This document shows positions 23,586 through 34,545 of a DNA stretch of 64,000 nucleotides, piece by piece. Below the pieces are notes generated by a model that saw only the letters and a program-made list of their open reading frames with translations, did no database searches and was not told the DNA's origin. The DNA comes from Eupeodes corollae (taxonomy: Eukaryota; Arthropoda; Insecta; Diptera; Syrphidae). Both the position numbers and the translations under genes were made by a program. The DNA lies in the NCBI RefSeq assembly GCF_945859685.1, contig NC_079147.1, positions 101,353,525 through 101,417,524 of the forward strand, in the 5' to 3' direction. Numbering within the stretch: position 1 is the first letter of the stretch; the number at the start of each line of letters is the position of its first letter.

Positions 23586-26500
23586 ACGCGCACTCAAGGG
23601 GATATGAATACCCTTATAATGATTATACAAAGTGCGAGTAATTAGGAAGAGAGGTTGGTATTTGAAAGAAGATACCGATGTACATTGGTTTTGAATGCCT
23701 GCTCATTGTAATGAGTGGGAAATACTGAGTCTGGTAAAGCATTCAACATTCGAGTAGTGCGACTAAAAAAGAATCTCTGTACTGTACAGTACGACCGAAA
23801 TTGGGCTCAAGGGTAAACTGATGGGCATTCCTAAAAGAACGAGTATTACGGTTGAATTGTTTGAGGGGAGGAATGCAACTGGCTATTTCATTAGAGCATT
23901 GCTTATCATTAATCTAATAGAATAATGAGAGACATGAAACCTTAAGACGGTGCTCGAGAGATGCAAAAGTTTCAGTTAGACGACAGTCACCTATCATTTT
24001 TAGAGCTCTCTTTTGAATTCTGCCCAAGAGACTCAAGTGGGTTATAGGAGCACCTGCCCAAATATGGGAATTGTACTCAAGTTTTGGACGAAAATAGGTT
24101 TTATAAATTATAGCCAGATCAGAAGGGGTAAAAAACTTCTTGCATCGTCGGAGAAAACTTAAACACTTAGCAGCATTTTTGGCGATGTCAAATATGTGAT
24201 CACTCCACAACAAGTGGTTTGTAATGCACATACCTAGAACTGATAGCTGTTCAGTCTCCTCGATGGAAGTAGCAATCATGGATAGTGGCATGGGGGAGGG
24301 TTACGCTTTTGCGACAGTAGACAGCATTGAGTTTTCGAAGCATTAAATTCTACACGGTTTTTGATTCCCCATTGAACAATGCTGTCAAGATCTTAATTTA
24401 ATGAGCTTATCATACGATGCCGTTCGTAGTCCACATCCGAAGAACAAGGATGAGAATCTTAAAACAAATATAAAAATCTGAGGGTACTGTCATCCGGGAA
24501 CCAATTTAGTGGGTTAGAAGTTTCAGACAAAAGATCATTTATAAAAATGAGGAAGAGCATCTGAGACAAAACGGAGCCCGGGAACACCAACGTTTATTTT
24601 GTGAATATCAGATTTAAACCCGTCCAACCCTACTTGAATTGAACGGTCCGAAAGTAAGTTTCTAACCCAACGAAGAAGGGATTCCTCAATACCAGAAGCA
24701 CACATTTTCGATAAGAGAGCTTGATGCCAAACTCTATCAAATGCTTTTGAAATATCAAGTGCAATAATCATACTTTCTCCAAAACGATGAAGAGATTTGT
24801 TCGGGTCTACCACGATATCTAGAAATTAATTATCTAGAAAGTAAAAATCTCGAATATGAAAATCTCGAAAACAAAAATCTAGAATGGAAAAAATCTCGAA
24901 AACAAAAATCTAGAAAATAAAATCTCGAAATGCGAAAATCCCGAAAAAAAAAATCTCGAATGCAAAAATCCAGAATGCATGTTTGAATTTTTGAGGCAAT
25001 GTTTAAAATTCGCGCGAATTTTAAACATTGCCTCAAAAATTCAAACATACATTCTGGATAACTTACTTCTCCTTAACAAACTTAAAGTTGACAAGTAAAG
25101 TTTGTTATCAATCATACAATTGCACATTGCTACCCATGCACCTTTCTTATTGTTTGCAAAAATTTTGTTTCTTGCTCAGAAAATAAAATATTGGGTAAAC
25201 CGATGTATTTGTGTTTTATTGACTTTTAACTTTTAAAAATACAAAAAAAAAAAAATCTCGAATTTATATTTTTTTTCGAGATTTTTTTCTAGATAGAGTC
25301 TTTCGAGATTTTTGTTAATTCTGGATTTTTGTGGATTCGAGATTTTTGCGTTCTAGATATTTTTTTTTTACTTTCGAGATTTTCGGCATTTGAGATTTTT
25401 GGCATTCTAGATTTCGTCATGATCCCGATTTGTTCCACTGTTCGATGAGATAAACCATGAGATCACCAGTGGACCTTTTGCAGCGAAAGCCATACTGCCG
25501 GTCATTTAGAAGCTTTCGTTTTTCAAGACATTTCTTAAGCAGAAAATTGATCAGCGTTTCCATGACCTTGGAAAGAAGTATATGTAAGTGAAATTGGAAG
25601 ATAGTTGAATGGTAAGGAGGATTGGCCTTTTTTAGTTGCAGGTAGAATAGGACAGATGGAAAAGCTTACGTAGTGGTTTTGCCAGCGTTGATGAACACCT
25701 CTTCAGAACAATAGCGGGGATACTATCCGTGCCAGCGGATTTGTAAATGTTAAGATTTTTAAGTACTCTAGTAACTGAACGAGTGTGAAAGAAGATTCGT
25801 CCCATAGAATCGTTAACGCTTTCAAGTACAGGCGGAGTCATGTCACTCATTGGCAGTATCGAGTTAACAGCAAACTGTGCTGCAAGCAAATTGGCTTTAT
25901 CAATCGAGCTTACATTGGGAGTGTCATTGGAAACAAGCGTCGGAACCGACGCACATTTTTTACAAATGACCAGACATTTTTACTACCATTGCGACATTGT
26001 AGTATTTTTTGCCGTGATTTTTGGTCATTCAAAAATTCAATGCGTCGTATATGTTTGGTACAGGTCTTTATAGGTTGTTTGAACTTATTCCGGTTTTCCT
26101 CAGTTGGGTTGGCTTTGTGATTCCGGAAACTTACATTTTTGGTCCCAATAACCTCTTTACAGCTCGAATCAAACCATGAGTTTTCTATCCCCTATTGGGG
26201 ATAAAATTTCTCATTTCGCAAAGAATTAAGTTTGTAATCATATCTGCACTGAAATCCACGTCACTATCGAGAAAGCATAGTGACCAGCTAAGGTTACTGA
26301 AGAATTCATTGAGACCGTCCCAGTTGGCTTTCTCTTATTGCCAAACGGTTCGCTTTGAGGTTTTAACTTTAACTGGCGTTTTTTGGCATGAGAAATTTGC
26401 AAATATGACACAATGGTCTGATGTACTTAGAGGCGACAATACACTGACAGTATATTTACTAGGATCAGAAGTAAGAAACAAGTCTAGAGTGTTGTCGGAT

Positions 26501-26700
26501 TGACCTGCAACCACGAAGAATTGTGTACATTCAAATCGCCCGTAACAACGATCTCACTGCGCGGAAAATGGGATACAATTCTCTGGATCGGACAGCGCAT
26601 CGGGTTCGTTTGAAGTCGAATTACTATCCAAACTTGGGCTGCGATAAATAAAACAAGTATGAATGATGCGCCTTTGAACAGTAAAGACAAGGTTAAATAT
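23586..26700 (-). mobile_element. J1 LINE, long 5'-truncated copy, interrupted by a foldback element
   Basis: Minus-strand order: the endonuclease end (26690-26500, with SEIVVTGDLNVHNSSWL), linker (26180-25900, ENSWFDSSCKEV region), RT N-part (25889-25440, with NIYKSAGTDSIPAIVLK), a 624-bp insert at 24803-25426, then the RT (24770-24540, with IALDISKAFDRVWHQALL), a degraded YADD region, and the C-terminal tail (24291-23660, with YKTYFRPKLEYNSHIWAG and RTTRM). The 3' end lies at 23586. Sequence features place it in the Jockey/CR1 group; the clade is not resolved. All frames are broken. Confidence 0.85.
24803..25426. mobile_element. Foldback (MULE-NOF-like) non-autonomous DNA element
   Basis: A 624-bp insertion in J1, flanked by the 9-bp direct repeat GATTTGTTC (24794-24802 and 25427-25435); the J1 copy at about 49115-49150 shows a comparable uninterrupted site. 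The termini are imperfect inverted repeats, both starting GGG, matching at 16 of the first 22 positions. Inside each end are about ten short repeats of the type AAAAATCTCGAA, inverted in the right arm. At 24970-25057 is an 88-bp palindrome (44-bp arms, one mismatch, no loop, centre 25013/25014). A roughly 190-bp non-repeated spacer follows. No ORF. The 9-bp duplication plus long inverted repeats built of short subrepeats is how Drosophila FB/NOF elements look; the class assignment is inference. Confidence 0.75.
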
Positions 26701-27128
26701 TGTCTTCAAACTTTCTTATTTCACAGAAAATATTGTTTTCGATATTCAATAGTTTTTTTAATCTAACAGTCCTTTTTTTCATAAAAAATAAAATCTACAA
26801 AAAATAGTACGCAAATTTAGTACAAATTGTTATTCGGTTGTTAATATCACTCTAACTAATTTCATTCATCCACTTTGTAAAAATTTCAAAAATGCTACTA
26901 AAATTGGTAAACATTTGTTTTCCACTTCAAATCTATTTAACAAAACTAGATTTTTAAACTAAACTATTTCTTTATACAAAAACTATTGTTGGTAATTTAA
27001 AAATATTTAAGAATAATTCAACTGACAAATTTTTTAACCCAACAAATAAACCTACAATTTTTTAAGCAAGACAAATCGACAGACAGGATGAGAAGTTATC
27101 AGTGTGGGTTGCATCTCAGCCTCTTTTT
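26701..27128 (+). repeat. Repeat A, 3' end
   Basis: Carries the last tandem units and the conserved 3' end (AAGCAAGACAAATCGACAGA at 27065, then GAAGTTATCAGTGTGGGT and CATCTCAGCCTC), followed by a T run, as in the other complete 3' ends. Confidence 0.8.
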
Positions 27129-27960
27129 TATTTCATTGCTCAGATCGCACTTATAGAGTTGTTTTTAGGTTATCAATCTCCGATTGCTCTTATACAATCT
27201 CAGAAGTCCCTCAAGGGAGCTACCTTTGGTCTTTTATTATTTGTCTTAATTATCAACGATGTTATTAACGTCATTGATAATTCAACTGTCTCTTTATTTA
27301 CGCTGATGACACGTAATTAACAAAGATTATTTCAATTCCACCTGATTCTGCCTTACTAAAAAGTGATCTTGACTCATTTCAGGCTTGCTGCGACAACTCA
27401 TATCCTGGCTTCATCAAACGGTGGTCTTCAGAATTCTAGAACCCCTATGTCACTAAATCTCTATACACGACCTTTGTTAGACCTCTACTTGAATAAGCTA
27501 GTCATGTCTGGTCTCCCCATCAATACTCTCACTCTCAAAGAATTTAATTTGTGCAACGCAGTTGTTTTGATTTGCACTCCGCGGTCTTCCTTAGGGTGTT
27601 AATAAATTCTGACCACCTTATGAAGATCGCTTAAAACACATTAATCTACAAACCCTTCAAAAACGTCGCATAGTCGGTGATATTTTCTTTCTAAACTAGC
27701 TCTTAGAAAGTATCTTACCATTTCTTTTAGAAAAAGATTCCTATTTATACTTATCTAAGGAACGTCATATAGGTGACTTTTTTTCGACTTCCCCATCACA
27801 ACACAAATTATGGACCTTTTTAACTTATTGCAAGAATGCTACGCTAAGCTTCTTTGACTTCCATATCAGCCCTTTCCTTAGAAACTATCTCAACAACTTG
27901 TTTTAAGGTTTTGTGGATAAAAAATTAGAGATAAGGCTTTAATTGCATTCAAAAATATGA
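27129..27960 (+). mobile_element. Jockey-type LINE fragment (J2), RT C-terminal half
   Basis: Plus-strand RT pieces in shifting frames: a GATFGLLLFVLIINDV box (27215-27260), a degraded YADDT (about 27300), LDSFQACCDNSY, LYTRPLLDLYL-type thumb, and LKHINLQTLQKRRIVGDIFF (about 27625-27695), a block typical of Jockey-group C-termini. Stops throughout. It differs from J1 and J3. Confidence 0.7.
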
Positions 27961-29989
27961 CTAAGACAGATCCAAACGTTCCTCTGAAATAACTTAATAA
28001 TTAATTTATAAAGAAAATCCCTTCATTTGCGGACTTACGATACTTTACCATTCAAGCCATTCTTAAATCAACGTCATAAATAAAAGAAGAACACAATTAA
28101 TTTTACATCTAGGTAAGTTCATTTTATTCTCTTAATGATATAATGTTTACTTTTTACATAAAAGGTATACGAATTTTGCATATTTTTCTTTTATATTTAA
28201 TTAAGATTATTTTTTTTTATTTTTTATATATATAGGTTATAATAATATTGTATAAACTAATTAAGGTACATCCATATAAAAAGTATTTTTTTTATCTTTG
28301 ATTTTTTTTCTTTTTCTTCTTTTAATGTTATTTTTGTTTTTCATCGATTTATAACCAAAATAAATTAATTTCCAATGTTTATGTTTTTTGTTTTATTTTT
28401 ATTTTTGAAAAAATAACCAATCATTTTTATTTTAAACGTGGGATTTCATTCTTTGGAAATTAAAAATGAGAATAATTTTAATTTTCTTATTTAATTTTAT
28501 GTTTTGTTTTTGTAATTATCTAATATTTGCTCTTAAGTTTCACTGAGTAACGCTTAAGGTGTATTAATATTTTATTTTTATATATATAATATATATATTT
28601 ACTAAAACTGCTTTACATAATAATATAATATCATCTTACTTAATTTTTTTTAATGTTTTGTTTTATTAAATATATAACACAAAAATCGTTTTGCGTGTGT
28701 GTACTAAATATTAATTTTAATTTTTTTTTGTTTCTTATAACTTTACTAATTTTATTTATTTACAAAATTAATAAAAAAACAAAATTTTTAAGTTGTGAAC
28801 AAAAATGCAGTAAAGTGTTTTTTCATGTATAGATAACTTTATGTTTTTTTTAAATGTTTTCAGTTGTGTTTTTCTTTAGTTAAATAATTTACAGGTTTTC
28901 TTTTTTTGTTGTAACGAATTCGGAGGGGGAATTTTAATTTCTGCATTTTCCAAGAAGTATTTAAATTGACTGTGACTTGTTATTTTAATAATTTTTTAAT
29001 TTATGAAAAATTCAATTAAATACCAATGTTTTACTTCAGGCCCTCTTTATATGTCATGTTATGTTATGTTATAATCATAATATATTAATTCAATCATTTT
29101 GATATTTGAATTTTATATATTTATATAATTTAGCTTATAACGAACGACTTTTAATGTTGGTGGTATATTGCGTTTTATTTTTGTGAAACATAATTAAAAT
29201 CTTAGAATTTAAATTTAAAATGCGTTTATTTACAGAAAAACAAAATAATAAAATGTTAAGTGTTAAATTTAATATTTATATAAATTACGTAGTGGTCGAT
29301 GTATGTACAATATAGTAATTCAATTGGTTTCTTGAAATCAAACTTTTAAGATAGTTTTTCGTGTAAGTTTATGGTTTTCATTTTTTTGTGTAAGATTAAA
29401 GCAAATTCATATTTTATTTCTTTTGTTTTTTGTTTGTATTTTTTAAATTAGCAATTGCAACAGAAAAATTATTCAAGATTTAAAAACTACAAAATACGTT
29501 GTTTTTGGTTTTGAGATTTTTATTTTTCATTTAAATAGAAAATGTATTTTATATGTCATTGAATTTTTCTTAAGGTTTTTCATAATATAATTTGTTAAGG
29601 CTAAAATTACTTATTTCCTTTTAATTTGTTAAATAAAAAGAAGAAAAATAAGTAATAAAATCCTTGAATTTCTTTGCATTTATGATTTTTGTTGTTCTAT
29701 TTTAATTATGGTTATGCCGTTTTCTTAAATCTACGTACATAGATCTAACATAAACTACCTAAGTATATTTTCAATACAATCTATATCATAATTGTTTTTG
29801 TTTTTCTTTCTCATTTATTTTAATGATTATGCATCTGAAGAAAAATATTTACGTTTTTTGTTTATTTTTGTTAATAATATATTTTGTTACATTAGTTCTT
29901 TGTTTTTGGTTCGAAGGAAAATTAAAAATATTTTTAGTTTGAAAAAGTAATTAAAATAAATGTAACATAAGATCAATTTAAAAATTAAA
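27961..29989 (-). other. AT-rich region, likely 3' UTR of the adhesion gene
   Basis: Very T-rich on the plus strand, A-rich on the minus, without recognised transposons in an otherwise transposon-dense window. It lies directly after the stop codon of the adhesion gene. Possible AATAAA signals on the minus strand occur at 29814-29819 and further on. Long 3' UTRs are common in fly neuronal genes; the end cannot be fixed from sequence alone. Confidence 0.45.
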
Positions 29990-30184
29990 TTATCCCACAC
30001 GAAAATGATTCGTTCGTAAAAGTAACATCGTAAATGCAAACGATATTATAAAAATAATCGTTTGATGAATGCACAATTGGGATGAAGAGTTGCTGCGGGA
30101 TTTTGAACTAGCAACAACTTCGGCATCTTCGGGTGGTAGTTCGACGTTGTTGTTGGCAACAATGAACTGGAAAATATCACTGAC
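29990..30184 (-). CDS. IgSF/Fn3 adhesion protein, last exon
   Basis: A 65-codon terminal exon (stop included) in phase 0. Upstream on the minus strand is a good acceptor (TTTCTCATTTCAG before 30184). It begins VSDIFQF, which completes the last strand of the fibronectin III domain whose earlier part (KNRYGWNE) ends the exon at 43322-43495. A polar linker with acidic and serine-rich parts (ELPPEDAEVV, KSRSNSSS) follows, then a hydrophobic segment (TIIFIISFAFTMLLL) and eight polar residues to the stop. The tail can be a GPI-anchor signal, as in lachesin- and klingon-like proteins, or a transmembrane segment with a very short cytoplasmic end; the small residues SNSSS before it suit a GPI site. 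A piggyBac element sits in the preceding intron only 62 bp from this acceptor. Confidence 0.85.
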   Translation of the reverse strand, partial: VSDIFQFIVANNNVELPPEDAEVVASSKSRSNSSSQLCIHQTIIFIISFAFTMLLLRTNHFRVG

Positions 30185-30526
30185 CTGAAATGAGAAATAA
30201 AAATAAAGAATTATATTAAAATAAAAAATGAGACGTAAGCTTTTCTTAACCCTTTCACGCATATGGGACACATGTGTCCCCGACAGTTTTTACAGTTTTA
30301 TGCAAAAGTTATTCGGTAAAATCAAGCTATGAGTTTGTTTTTGTAAACTTAAAAGAAGGCTTTACCATATTATTTTTGTCAAATATAAAAAAAAAAACAA
30401 ATAAAAACAAAAAAAAATTGCGGTGAACTTGCAAGTTTTTAGTCTGCTGAACGTCTGATTTATTTTTTCGTTTTTATAATATTTTTTGATTTTTTGCGAG
30501 TGAGTGATTGATCATATTATTCTTTG

Positions 30527-30740
30527 GTAAGTATTTTATTAATTTTATCTGTTTTTCTTATTTTTCAATGACAAAGGGTACGAATTTTTGTGAATAATTG
30601 AAGTGGGACACTGTTGTCCCAGTATGCACCAAAGGAGTATTTTCTAGTACATTTCATTATTACGCTAAATAGGAGTTTTTATGAGTTTGGGGGAACATTT
30701 GTCTTATAATGCAATACAAATATTGATGCATTTGTTTCAG
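30527..30740 (+). other. Predicted 5' intron of piggyBac transposase, copy 1
   Basis: Donor GTAAGT at 30527 and acceptor TTTGTTTCAG ending at 30740, 214 nt. If used, it joins a leader exon to AATATG and makes residue 22 of the open frame the start. The same signals exist in copy 2 at 44503-44716. Confidence 0.5.
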
Positions 30741-30743
30741 AAT

Positions 30744-32507
30744 ATGTCTTCAAGAAGGAATAATGAATTTTCCTTACGCGAAAATGAGATTTTTGAAGTT
30801 TTAGTGGCTGATAACAGTGATGACGAGGATGCATTGGTCTTAGATGAAGAAGATCAGCAGTTTTTGGCCCAAGACATAGATGCAGGTCTCTCAATTGTTG
30901 AAATTGAACCGAGCTCTTCACATACAGTTGACGAAAATGTACAGGACGTAGAAGAAAGTCAAGGGCAGCAACAAAGAGTAGAAGCGAGGACGGGTTTGAC
31001 ACCGTCGTTCAACTGGAGGAAAAACTCATATGACCCGTACCATTTCCATGAACAAGAAGGATATAAACATGGCGAAATTATGATTTCAACTGATTTTACT
31101 CCCTTGAAGATTTTCGATGCAGTGGCAAAGTTTGATCGATTACTTGATGAAATTATTATACCTGAATCGGAACGATACGCATTGCAAAATGGAAGACCTT
31201 TCGCTCTCACTAGTGCAGAGGCGAAGGCCTTTCTGGGGATGAACTACGTGATGGGATATCACATCTTGCCTACATTCCGCAGCTATTGGTCATCAGATCC
31301 TGATATGGGAGTTCCTTTCATTGCAAACGTAATGCCACTCAACCGTTTCGAAGAAATACGAAGGAACCTACATTTCAGTGACAATACAAATGAACCATCT
31401 AGAAGTCAATCTTCATATGATAGAGCATATAAGATACGCCCAGTGTTAGATCATTTCAACGACAGTTTTCAAAACGCTATGACAAACACAAAAACTCAAG
31501 CAATAGATGAGCATATGATTAAGTTCAAAGGTCACAATATTATGAAACAATATGTCAAAAATAAACCAGTAAAATGGGGATTTAAAATGTGGTGCAGATG
31601 TGATTCAAGGACTGGCTATCTATTTCAGTTTGACCTGTATACTGGAAAAAAACAAGGTGTTGCTGAAATTGGATTAGGAGAATCAGTGGTCTTACAACTT
31701 TGCAACGACCTTCAAAATTTGGGTTGTGAAATATATTTTGACAACTTTTTTAATTCTCCAAATCTGCAACATAAACTGGCAAACATGAACATAAGATCTT
31801 GTGGAACAGTTCGTTCAAATAGAAAGAATATTCCGAAAAATTTGCCTGCCGATAAAATGATGAAAAGAGGGCAAATATATGCGACTAGCTCACAAGGGAT
31901 TTCCTTCATAAAATGGATGGACAATAAAGCCGTTTTTATGTTGACAAATTTCCTGTCCCCAATTACCACTACTACGGTGAAAAGAAGAATGCACGGAAGT
32001 GGTGAGAAAATAAATGTCACATGTCCCGACGTTGTAGTAAAATATAATAAGAACATGGGAGGCGTTGATTTGATGGACCAAAGGAAAGTTTGCTATGAAG
32101 TTGATAGAAAAGCGAAAATCAAATATTATCTCAGACTATTCTTTGATTTGCTCGACATTGCAATGAACAACGCCTATATAATATACAGCAAATTGCATGA
32201 TGACGAACTAGTTGAAGGAACATTGCTTTCGTGCCTAGAATTTCGACAAGTTATAAGTCGTTGCCTCATTGCTGATTTCTCGTCTCGTCAGAGAACACTA
32301 CCATCTACAGTTATGACAAATAAAAGAATTGGTTACTTACAAACAAGGGGAACGCCATCTCATATTATGGTAAAAACAAATATAAGGAAGAGGTGTGTAC
32401 AATGTGCCAAATCTCGTGTTGAAAATCGCACTAACAATACTTGTTCAACATGCAACGTACACTTATGTTTCACATCGGAAAGAAATTGTTTCCAAGATTA
32501 TCATTAA
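30744..32507 (+). CDS. piggyBac transposase, copy 1
   Basis: Cut-and-paste DNA transposase acting in the nucleus at TTAA sites. The open frame begins at an ATG at 30681 (608 residues), but I place the start at the ATG at 30744 (587 residues): a donor (G|GTAAGT at 30526/30527) and an acceptor (TTTGTTTCAG ending at 30740) would splice out the first ATG, and 30744 has the better context. Counted from 30681, the catalytic aspartates are D276 (QAIDEHMIKF), D354 (IYFDNFFNSP) and D463, followed by D466 (GGVDLMDQ), the DDD pattern of the family. An acidic N-terminal region (SDDEDALVLDEED) precedes the core. The C-terminal cysteine-rich domain has C572, C575, C588, C591, H594, C596, C603 and H608, in line with the DNA-binding domain of piggyBac. 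A poly(A) signal AATAAA lies 17 nt past the stop (32524-32529). No defect seen. Confidence 0.95.
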   Translation: MSSRRNNEFSLRENEIFEVLVADNSDDEDALVLDEEDQQFLAQDIDAGLSIVEIEPSSSHTVDENVQDVEESQGQQQRVEARTGLTPSFNWRKNSYDPYHFHEQEGYKHGEIMISTDFTPLKIFDAVAKFDRLLDEIIIPESERYALQNGRPFALTSAEAKAFLGMNYVMGYHILPTFRSYWSSDPDMGVPFIANVMPLNRFEEIRRNLHFSDNTNEPSRSQSSYDRAYKIRPVLDHFNDSFQNAMTNTKTQAIDEHMIKFKGHNIMKQYVKNKPVKWGFKMWCRCDSRTGYLFQFDLYTGKKQGVAEIGLGESVVLQLCNDLQNLGCEIYFDNFFNSPNLQHKLANMNIRSCGTVRSNRKNIPKNLPADKMMKRGQIYATSSQGISFIKWMDNKAVFMLTNFLSPITTTTVKRRMHGSGEKINVTCPDVVVKYNKNMGGVDLMDQRKVCYEVDRKAKIKYYLRLFFDLLDIAMNNAYIIYSKLHDDELVEGTLLSCLEFRQVISRCLIADFSSRQRTLPSTVMTNKRIGYLQTRGTPSHIMVKTNIRKRCVQCAKSRVENRTNNTCSTCNVHLCFTSERNCFQDYH

Positions 32508-32802
32508 AATATTCTTTGTTTTCAATAAAAAATGTTCAGTTCCTTTGATATATGCATTATTTGATTCACTTTATCTAATAAATTTCACCTTACATTGATA
32601 ATATTAGTTTTATTCAAAACGGTCATTTGCGCAACCTTTGACGCATACTGGGACACATTTGTCCCGTGTTAAAAAACACAGAAAAAATAACAAAATTAAA
32701 ATTTTTTTATAATTTTATGTTTAAGTTGACCCTAATAGTCAATTATAACCATCATACAACTTTGTTTGTTTTTTAATAACACTATGTGCGTGTAAGGGTT
32801 AA

Positions 32803-33061
32803 AAATAAAATAAATTGCATTGATTTTCTTTTAGAGTTTGAACATTTTCTTATATATTTTAAAAATGAATTGGTTATGCATAAAAAACACTCTTTTGACT
32901 CAATGTTTATTTTAAGATAATACGTTTAGTTAACCAAATCAAGCGAACTATAAAATAAATCGAAAATCGAGTGAATTTCTTTTAAGGGTCTATCATTCGA
33001 TAGATTTCATAAATTCGAATACTTTTCGAAATTACTTCAAGTGAAAATACAGCAAGGTTAC
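32803..33061. other. Unassigned intron DNA
   Basis: AT-rich intronic sequence of the adhesion gene; nothing recognised. Confidence 0.4.
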
Positions 33062-33178
33062 AAGAGTCTAAATAAAAGATTTTTAGAGAGATGTCTGTGC
33101 GTTCGTACTTTCAGAAGCTTTTTTCGTCATTCATTGCTCAAGAAACAGTAGAGATATCGACTTCAAAAAAGAAAAATA
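33062..33178 (+). repeat. Repeat A, short 5' block
   Basis: The AAAGATTTTTAGAGAGATGTCT and GCTCAAGAAACAGTAGAGAT blocks of the Repeat A 5' part in plus orientation, cut off at 33178 by an inverted Repeat A 3' end. Confidence 0.65.
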
Positions 33179-33180
33179 GA

Positions 33181-33640
33181 GTCTGGGATGCGACCCACAC
33201 TGATAACTTTCCATTCCGTCTGTCGATTAGTCTTCCTTAAAAGTGTGTAGGTTTTCGTTTTGGGTTAAAAAAGTTGTTAGTTGATTTTTTCTTCAAAATT
33301 TAAAAATTACCAACAACATTTTTCATATAAAGAAATAGTTTATTTTGAAAATCGTGTTTTGTTAAATAAAATTTCAGTCGAAAATAATTTTTTACCGATT
33401 TAAGTAGCATTTCTTAAATTTTTACAAATTGGATGAATGAAATGAATTTAAGAGATATCGAGAACCTCAATTTTTACCAAATTTGCTAACTATTTTAATT
33501 AATTTTTTTTACGAAAAAATGGGCTGTTGAATTTTCATAAAAAAAAACTACTGAATATCGAAAACAATATTTTCTGTGAAATAAAAAGAATTTGAAGACA
33601 AAATGTATAATTTTTAAAAGCTTTTTGAATCGTAAGTAAG
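33181..33640 (-). repeat. Repeat A, inverted 3' part
   Basis: Begins with the reverse of the 3' end (CTGGGATGCGACCCACACTG at 33184) and continues with reversed tandem units. Joined directly to a plus-strand 5' block, so the pair is head to head. Confidence 0.7.
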
Positions 33641-34545
33641 TTTTTCCCAAATTTAAGTATTGTATTTTTACTTGCGACATATAGGAACTATATGGCAAGT
33701 TTTGCATTCGTGCAAAATTTCGAACTCGAGATTTTAATCAAACATGATATTACCATGTTAGAGAAGTCGAAAAAAGTGGGTCCCGCGATTCCGTCCGGTC
33801 GGTTTTGTCTGTCTGTCCACGCTCCTACAGCCTAAACCATTGGGTGTATTGAGTTCAAACTTGGAAGTTAAGGTTTTGAGCAGATTCGCGTTAGGCGTTT
33901 TTTTCATTTTTTTTTTAAGATCAAAACTAACAGTGGCCACCATACAATTTTTTTGGTCAAAAAACGAAAATTTGAATTTTCTCAAAAACAAACCGATAAA
34001 TTTTCTTTAAATTTTCTCTAAAATTTTATTTTTTAATTTGGCTGCTTTTAATAAGAAAAACAAATTTTTGTATTGCTCAGGAAAGGTACCACTCATAGAA
34101 CCGTTATTTTGTTTTTTAATTTTCTCAGCAACTTATAAACCGATTTCAATAATTTTTTTTCTGAATAACCTCTTATATTGCTTTAACAATATTTGATTAT
34201 CAAAAGTGCAATTTTTTGTTATTTGGATTTTTAAAAAAATATTGAATTTCATTTTTTCAAAATTCGATATCTCAAAAACGGGTCAACATTTTTTTACGAA
34301 ATTCAAACGTATATCGTATATTAACAATCTCTAAACAACTGCGTACCAAAAATATTTTTAGAACAAAATTGAAAAATTTTATATATAAAAAATTAATTTA
34401 AAAAAAAACAGCTCTAACGATTTTCAAAAAAAAAATTTGAAAAATCAAATGTTTTTTTATTTATAAAATGGCATTCAAATTTTTGAAGACAAACTTATTT
34501 TTCGGGCGAAATTTTGAATCTTAAAATATTTTTTTTTTAATATTT
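33641..34545. repeat. Second dispersed-type repeat, unclassified
   Basis: AT-rich stretch with a GC-richer block (GTGGGTCCCGCGATTCCGTC at 33777, a GTCTGTCTGTCC run, CTCCTACAGCCTAAACCATT at 33821) followed by long A/T-rich, loosely repeated sequence. In style it resembles Repeat A but shares no clear sequence with it. Only one copy is in the window, so calling it a repeat is inference. Confidence 0.35.

Larger units (their letters stand above)
30250..32798 (+). mobile_element. piggyBac element, copy 1, complete
   Basis: Flanked by TTAA at 30246-30249 and 32799-32802, the piggyBac target site. The element is 2549 bp. Its ends are near-identical inverted repeats, CCCTTTCACGCA and CCCTTACACGCA (11 of 12 match). 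Three copies of GGGACA-N4-TGTCCC lie inside the ends (30265-30280, 30605-30620, 32650-32665). It holds one intact transposase gene. It is inserted in an intron of the minus-strand adhesion gene, in antisense orientation. A copy of the same length and proteins lies at 44226-46774. Confidence 0.97.

Noticed and set aside
24830..25415. CRISPR-like array
   Set aside because: The short AATCTCGAA repeats have no unique spacers of constant length and form inverted arms of a foldback element in a eukaryotic genome.
30679..31002. Minus-strand ORF inside piggyBac (also 44655-44978)
   Set aside because: Antisense shadow of the acidic N-terminal part of the transposase; it is repeated in the second copy only because the element is.
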